From positions 87,995 to 151,994 of the forward strand of contig NJIE01000025.1 of the NCBI GenBank assembly GCA_002213445.1: 64,000 bases of DNA, written 5' to 3'. This stretch comes from Xenophilus sp. AP218F (GTDB taxonomy: Bacteria; Pseudomonadota; Gammaproteobacteria; Burkholderiales; Chromobacteriaceae). Below, one piece after another: positions 57,213 through 64,000 of the stretch (the stretch's first letter is position 1; every line of letters begins with the position of its first letter). Under the pieces are notes generated by a model. The model was given only the letters and a program-made list of their open reading frames with translations. It had not been told where the DNA came from and made no database searches. Made by a program: the position numbers and the translations under genes.

Positions 57213-57974
57213 TCAGTCAGGCTGCCACTGGTAACGCGCCAGCAAGGCCTTGAATTTGCCGTTTTTCTGCAGCCGGTCGATGGCGCGGTTGACGGCGTCT
57301 AGTTTCACTGCCGAGCGCGGCGACAGCGCGCACATGGTGGGCAGCGAGGTGACGATCAGCGGGTGCAGGCGGAAGGCCGCCGCCTCGCGCGGGCGCTGGC
57401 GCGCCCACCAGGCGAAGGACAGCTCGGAGACGATAGCGACGTCCGATAGGCGTTTTTGCAGCGACTTGAGCTGGAGCTCGAAGTGGGCCTCTTCCACCCG
57501 TTCGCTGCGATTGTTGTTCCACAGGTATTCCAGCGACGGGTAGCTGTAGCCGCGGATCACGCTGATGCGCAGGGAGGAGAGTTCGGCCAGTTCGCGTATC
57601 GGCGGCCGGCCGGCCAAGGACAGCGCCTTTTCCACCTGCGGATAGATTTCATGGCTCCACTGCAGGCGGCTGGCGTTGCTGAACCAGCCGGGGTTGGCGT
57701 TGCAGATCAAGTCCACCCGGCCGTTTTCCACGCTCATTTCCACCCGCTTGCGCGCCAGCAGCACGAAGTTGGGCGCGAGGTCCAGCTCGGCGGCCAGCAG
57801 CTCGCCAAGCTCGCGGGCGAGGCCGCCTTGCAGGCTGTTGCCGTTGTCGGACAGTACGGCAATCGGCGGCGCGTCGGCGTCGGCGACGCCTATCTTCAGC
57901 TCGGCCGCGGCCGGGCTCAGCGTGCTGATGGCCATCAGCCAGAGGAATAGCCACTTCTTATGCAAACTGGCCAT
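57213..57974 (-). CDS. Periplasmic solute-binding protein, family 3
   Basis: A 253-residue protein with a signal peptide (WLFLWLMAISTLSPAAA) and an extracellular family 3 binding fold. It begins LKIGVADADAPPIAVLSDNG and has SLRISVIRGYSYPSLEYL at the hinge. No transporter genes are adjacent; it could be a sensor or orphan binding protein. It lies upstream of uvrD on the same strand with a 63-bp gap, divergent from metH. Confidence 0.78.
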   Translation of the reverse strand: MASLHKKWLFLWLMAISTLSPAAAELKIGVADADAPPIAVLSDNGNSLQGGLARELGELLAAELDLAPNFVLLARKRVEMSVENGRVDLICNANPGWFSNASRLQWSHEIYPQVEKALSLAGRPPIRELAELSSLRISVIRGYSYPSLEYLWNNNRSERVEEAHFELQLKSLQKRLSDVAIVSELSFAWWARQRPREAAAFRLHPLIVTSLPTMCALSPRSAVKLDAVNRAIDRLQKNGKFKALLARYQWQPD

Positions 57975-58091
57975 ATCTATGCGCTCTCTTTATTCTTTAG
58001 CAACAGCCTGCTGCCAGGAAAGTGAATGTTAAGATGATCCGGCGAATACGCAACAACACCTATCGTTTTAGACAATAACCCCGCAAGTGCC

Positions 58092-61811
<3,720 letters not shown>

Positions 61812-61831
61812 GCGCGGCGTTGGCGCCGGAT

Positions 61832-61870
61832 TGTGGATAAGTTTGACGAAAGGCGCGGGCGTGTGGATAA
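61832..61870 (-). repeat. Pair of DnaA boxes downstream of metH
   Basis: Two perfect TGTGGATAA (minus-strand TTATCCACA) at 61832-61840 and 61862-61870, in the same direction and 30 bp apart, lie just after the metH stop and before a convergent small gene. Confidence 0.7.
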
Positions 61871-61896
61871 GCCCGCGCCCCGGCGCGGAAAGGGAA

Positions 61897-62076
61897 TCAG
61901 CAGAAGCCCCCTTTCTCCAGCCGCAGCCTGGCTTGCAATTGCAACCAGTCCTCGCGACGCTGTCGCCAGGCCTCGGTTTGGGAAACGGGAATCAAGCGGA
62001 ATGCGAGATGCGCTTGCTCGTCGGCAAGCACGTCGCGCAGCAAGTGGCGCGACAGGAAAGTAAAGATCGATGCCAT
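61897..62076 (-). CDS. Small hypothetical protein
   Basis: A 59-residue protein, MASIFTFLSRHLLRD at the start and QLQARLRLEKGGFC at the end, rich in Arg, Gln and Leu and probably helical. No family is recognised. The start at 62076 has only a weak AGGT site; a longer frame to 62199 is less likely. It may be a small regulator or a spurious frame. Confidence 0.4.
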   Translation of the reverse strand: MASIFTFLSRHLLRDVLADEQAHLAFRLIPVSQTEAWRQRREDWLQLQARLRLEKGGFC

Positions 62077-62241
62077 GACGGCGGTACCTGTAAAGAACGA
62101 TGAAAGATCGAGGAGGGCGCGGCGTCGGGCGACGCCAGGCGGTCTCCGGTATGGTTCCGTCGCCAAGACGGCGAACGGAAGCGCGCAGTGTGCTACCACG
62201 CGCCGGCATCGTCAAGCGGATTATGCGTATGGATTATCCGC

Positions 62242-62556
62242 CTACCAGACGCGATAGCGCGCGGCGTGGCGCTGTCTGGCCTGGCGCAGTTGAGTCCGCC
62301 AGCGGCTAAGCCCGGTGCGCACAGCCGCGTCCATCAAGCCCAGCTGCAGCCCCACCAGCGTGGCGTACAGCGACATGCCTTCGCCGTCCGGCATATAGGG
62401 CACGGCCCATTCGCTCAGCCGCGGATACAACAGCCAGGCCAGCAGCAGCCCGGCCGTCAAGGCCAGCTCCACCCAGCGCCAGGAACGGGTGCGCAGGACA
62501 ATCCGCATGCCGATATCGGTACAGAAAAAAACCAGACCCAACAGGTAAAGCGCCAT
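62242..62556 (-). CDS. Small membrane protein, copy 1 of a pair
   Basis: A 104-residue protein with about three hydrophobic helices (YLLGLVFFCTDIG, LALTAGLLLAWLLYP, SLYATLVGLQLGL) and a basic C-terminal tail. It is clearly related to its upstream neighbour at 62586: both share LYPxLS, a PYMP/PWMP loop, LVG-QLGL and a D-A- motif. I do not recognise the family. The frame upstream of 62556 overlaps that neighbour, so the start at 62556 is preferred. Confidence 0.65.
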   Translation of the reverse strand: MALYLLGLVFFCTDIGMRIVLRTRSWRWVELALTAGLLLAWLLYPRLSEWAVPYMPDGEGMSLYATLVGLQLGLMDAAVRTGLSRWRTQLRQARQRHAARYRVW

Positions 62557-62585
62557 GGTTCCACTCCCTCGGCGCCCCGCTGCGT

Positions 62586-62858
62586 TCATTTGCGCCCGCG
62601 CCATCGGTCCAGCAAGGTTTTGACAATGGCGTCGGTCAACCCCAGCTGAAAACCAACCAGGCAGGCGTAAGCCAGCATGTCCGCGCCCTGCGGCATCCAC
62701 GGCCGCAGAAATGAACTCAATTCGGGGTACAGCGTCGCGGCCAGCAGGGCGCAGGCCAGAATGACAGCGAACAGCCAGAAATACGTCGCCTTTTGCAGTA
62801 AAAACCTGGCAACAACCGCTACCAGCACGAATACCGCGCATACCGCCAGCAAGATCAC
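62586..62858 (-). CDS. Small membrane protein, copy 2 of a pair
   Basis: A 90-residue membrane protein with three hydrophobic segments (LLAVCAVFVLVAVVARFLL, YFWLFAVILACALLAATLYP, ADMLAYACLVGFQLGLTD) and a KTLLDRWRGRK tail. It is a tandem paralogue of the gene at 62242, which begins 30 bp after it. Together they probably form one transcript. Role unknown; position before a large adhesin gene may be coincidental as they diverge from it. Confidence 0.68.
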   Translation of the reverse strand: MILLAVCAVFVLVAVVARFLLQKATYFWLFAVILACALLAATLYPELSSFLRPWMPQGADMLAYACLVGFQLGLTDAIVKTLLDRWRGRK

Positions 62859-63167
62859 CTGTTCGCTCCGGGAGCCGCTTGTTTCACTGTTTATAGCGCA
62901 TCGGAAATGGCCTGTTTCAAGGCGTTTTTGTTTGGCAATCAGCGAGAAAGGCGCGCCCCGTCTTTTGCCAATGGCATTGAATGTTTTGCACCGACTGGCG
63001 ATCGCTATTCATTTTCATGAAAGCGGTCTGGTTCAGTTTTTCAAAATTGAACATTGTCAGACAAATTTATCCCCAAACGCCTGGAAATAGCGCTTCAGTA
63101 CAATATTTTTTAGCGCGCAAAGCCTTTACCCTGCTGCAATCAAAATATTGTCATAGAGGGTCTCGGC
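62859..63167. promoter_or_regulatory. Promoter region between the small membrane genes and the adhesin
   Basis: This 309-bp gap between divergent genes is markedly AT-rich, mostly at 62990-63150, with many TTTT and AAAA runs. It includes one DnaA-like near match (TTATCCCCA near 63067). It should contain the adhesin promoter, and an AT-rich leader of this kind would suit a nucleoid-protein or c-di-GMP-responsive regulator. I cannot assign exact -35/-10 elements. Confidence 0.5.
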
Positions 63168-64000
63168 ATGGCTTCCAGCGTTCAGGGTCAGGTTCTTTCC
63201 TTGCAAGGCATCGTCAAGGCAGTCGCCGCGGACGGCAGCGTCCGCATACTGAAGGTAGGCGACATCTTGCAGGCCGGCGAGCGGCTGATGCTGGAGCCCG
63301 GCGCGCTGCTCAGCTTCGCCCGCGCCGACGGCGAAGTAGTGGCGCTGGACGGCGCTCGCCAAATCGTGCTGGTGGACGAGGCATTGCAAAGCCATGGCGC
63401 GGACGCTTCCGAAGCCAAAGTGGCCGCGCTGAGCACCGAAGCCCAGACGCTTTTGGCCGCGCTGGACGGCGCGCCGGCCAACGCGACGCAAGACCCGCTC
63501 GATAATCTGGAACCCACCGCCGCCGGTTTGGAAGGCGCAGGCGGCGAGAACGGCGGCAGCTCCTTCATCCGCGTGGCGCGGATCAGCGAGAGCCTGCAGC
63601 CTTTGAGTCTGGATGGCCTGGCGGCCAGCCAGGCCGCCATCGTCAGCGGCGGCGACAGCGGCGAAAACAACGGTTTGCCGGCCGGCGCGGCCGCCAACGG
63701 CGGCGGCGCCAGTTCAATCGCCAATGTCAACGTCGCGCCGCTGGGCGATGATGTCAGCGTCACGACGAAGGAAGATACGCCGGTAAGCGGCGCGCTGAGC
63801 GCGCGCGACCCTAATGGCGATGTGCTGGTTTTTGCGAAAACCAGCGATCCGCAGCACGGCACGGTGGAGGTGAAGGCCGACGGCAGCTGGACCTACACCC
63901 CGGCCAAGGATTACAACGGCGCAGACCAGTTCACCGTCACCGTCTCCGACGGCAAGGGCGGCTCCGACACGATTACCGTCAAGGTCGGCATCGACCCGGT
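63168..64000 (+). CDS. Large LapA-type surface adhesin, N-terminal part
   Basis: An open frame from ATG 63168 to the window end, at least 277 codons. The N-terminal 115 residues are the retention module of RTX-type adhesins ([35 protein letters not shown]). The TAAG motif at residues 117-120 matches the LapG protease site that releases LapA from the outer membrane. From about residue 200 repeated Ig-like beta-sandwich domains begin ([51 protein letters not shown]). It is probably a very long, type I-secreted biofilm adhesin continuing beyond the window, retained unless c-di-GMP falls. Confidence 0.9.
   Translation, partial: MASSVQGQVLSLQGIVKAVAADGSVRILKVGDILQAGERLMLEPGALLSFARADGEVVALDGARQIVLVDEALQSHGADASEAKVAALSTEAQTLLAALDGAPANATQDPLDNLEPTAAGLEGAGGENGGSSFIRVARISESLQPLSLDGLAASQAAIVSGGDSGENNGLPAGAAANGGGASSIANVNVAPLGDDVSVTTKEDTPVSGALSARDPNGDVLVFAKTSDPQHGTVEVKADGSWTYTPAKDYNGADQFTVTVSDGKGGSDTITVKVGIDP

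Noticed and set aside
57975..58091. Cobalamin or SAM riboswitch before metH
   Set aside because: The 117-bp leader is short and lacks the B12-box and other conserved elements.

Overview
The window reads as GC-rich chromosomal DNA from a Betaproteobacterium, most likely Neisseriales and Chromobacterium-like. That placement is an inference from base composition, gene set and gene order; no rRNA gene or other marker in the window fixes the species. Nearly all of it is ordinary chromosome: about 57 protein genes, one TPP riboswitch, many Rho-independent terminators, and no tRNA, rRNA, CRISPR, insertion sequence or prophage that I can support.

Layout. 0-4.8 kb: a carbohydrate ABC importer (end of the binding protein, two permeases, ATPase) with a cytosolic-type GH3 beta-N-acetylhexosaminidase inside the operon. 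4.8-11.7 kb: a B3/4-domain protein, then a glycerol / glycerol-3-phosphate block (glpK, glpF, glpT, glpD) on the minus strand. 11.7-22.8 kb: two pyruvate kinase paralogues in opposite orientation, the second beside a complete phosphoglycerate/PEP uptake system (transporter pgtP diverging from pgtC-pgtB-pgtA). Glycerol-3-phosphate and phosphoglycerate/PEP uptake therefore converge on lower glycolysis and pyruvate kinase. 22.8-31 kb: small enzymes, the DNA glycosylase ycaQ, a lipoprotein, a Spo0M-like protein, two convergent diguanylate cyclases (one membrane, one globin-coupled) and a membrane TPR protein with perfect 132-bp tandem repeats. 31-38.2 kb: thiC with its TPP riboswitch, a Pcm-like/rhodanese pair, ung, a CNNM/CBS transporter, an LD-carboxypeptidase and an acetyltransferase. 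38.3-41.8 kb: LPS core genes (waaE-like, waaC, waaA) flanking a 510-bp AT-rich intergenic region full of DnaA boxes. 42-50.3 kb: a secreted chorismate-lyase-like protein, a CBS protein, an Ada/Ogt-type repair protein, an EamA exporter, ompR-envZ, two small secreted proteins (one with a 40-residue four-cysteine repeat), a quinone oxidoreductase and a YqiA esterase. 50.4-58 kb: an orphan protein, a CHASE-GGDEF cyclase, a LytTR regulator overlapping a receiver-TPR protein, uvrD and a periplasmic binding protein. 58-64 kb: metH, three small proteins (two of them paralogous membrane proteins), and the N-terminus of a large LapA-type adhesin with a LapG-like cleavage motif.

The most unusual signals are: (1) at least 11 perfect DnaA boxes (TTATCCACA), clustered at 39.1-39.5 kb and recurring elsewhere as direct pairs 29-30 bp apart in intergenic gaps; (2) two long stretches of near-perfect DNA identity between the pyruvate kinase paralogues, suggesting gene conversion; (3) a shared AAAACGAA motif upstream of glpD, glpK and the first pyk; (4) paired GTCA-N4-TGAC palindromes in the pgtP/pgtC gap, with a PgtA whose AAA+ domain has lost its ATPase and sigma-54 contact motifs; (5) the TPR and four-cysteine repeat proteins. 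I see no convincing new defence or mobile system.
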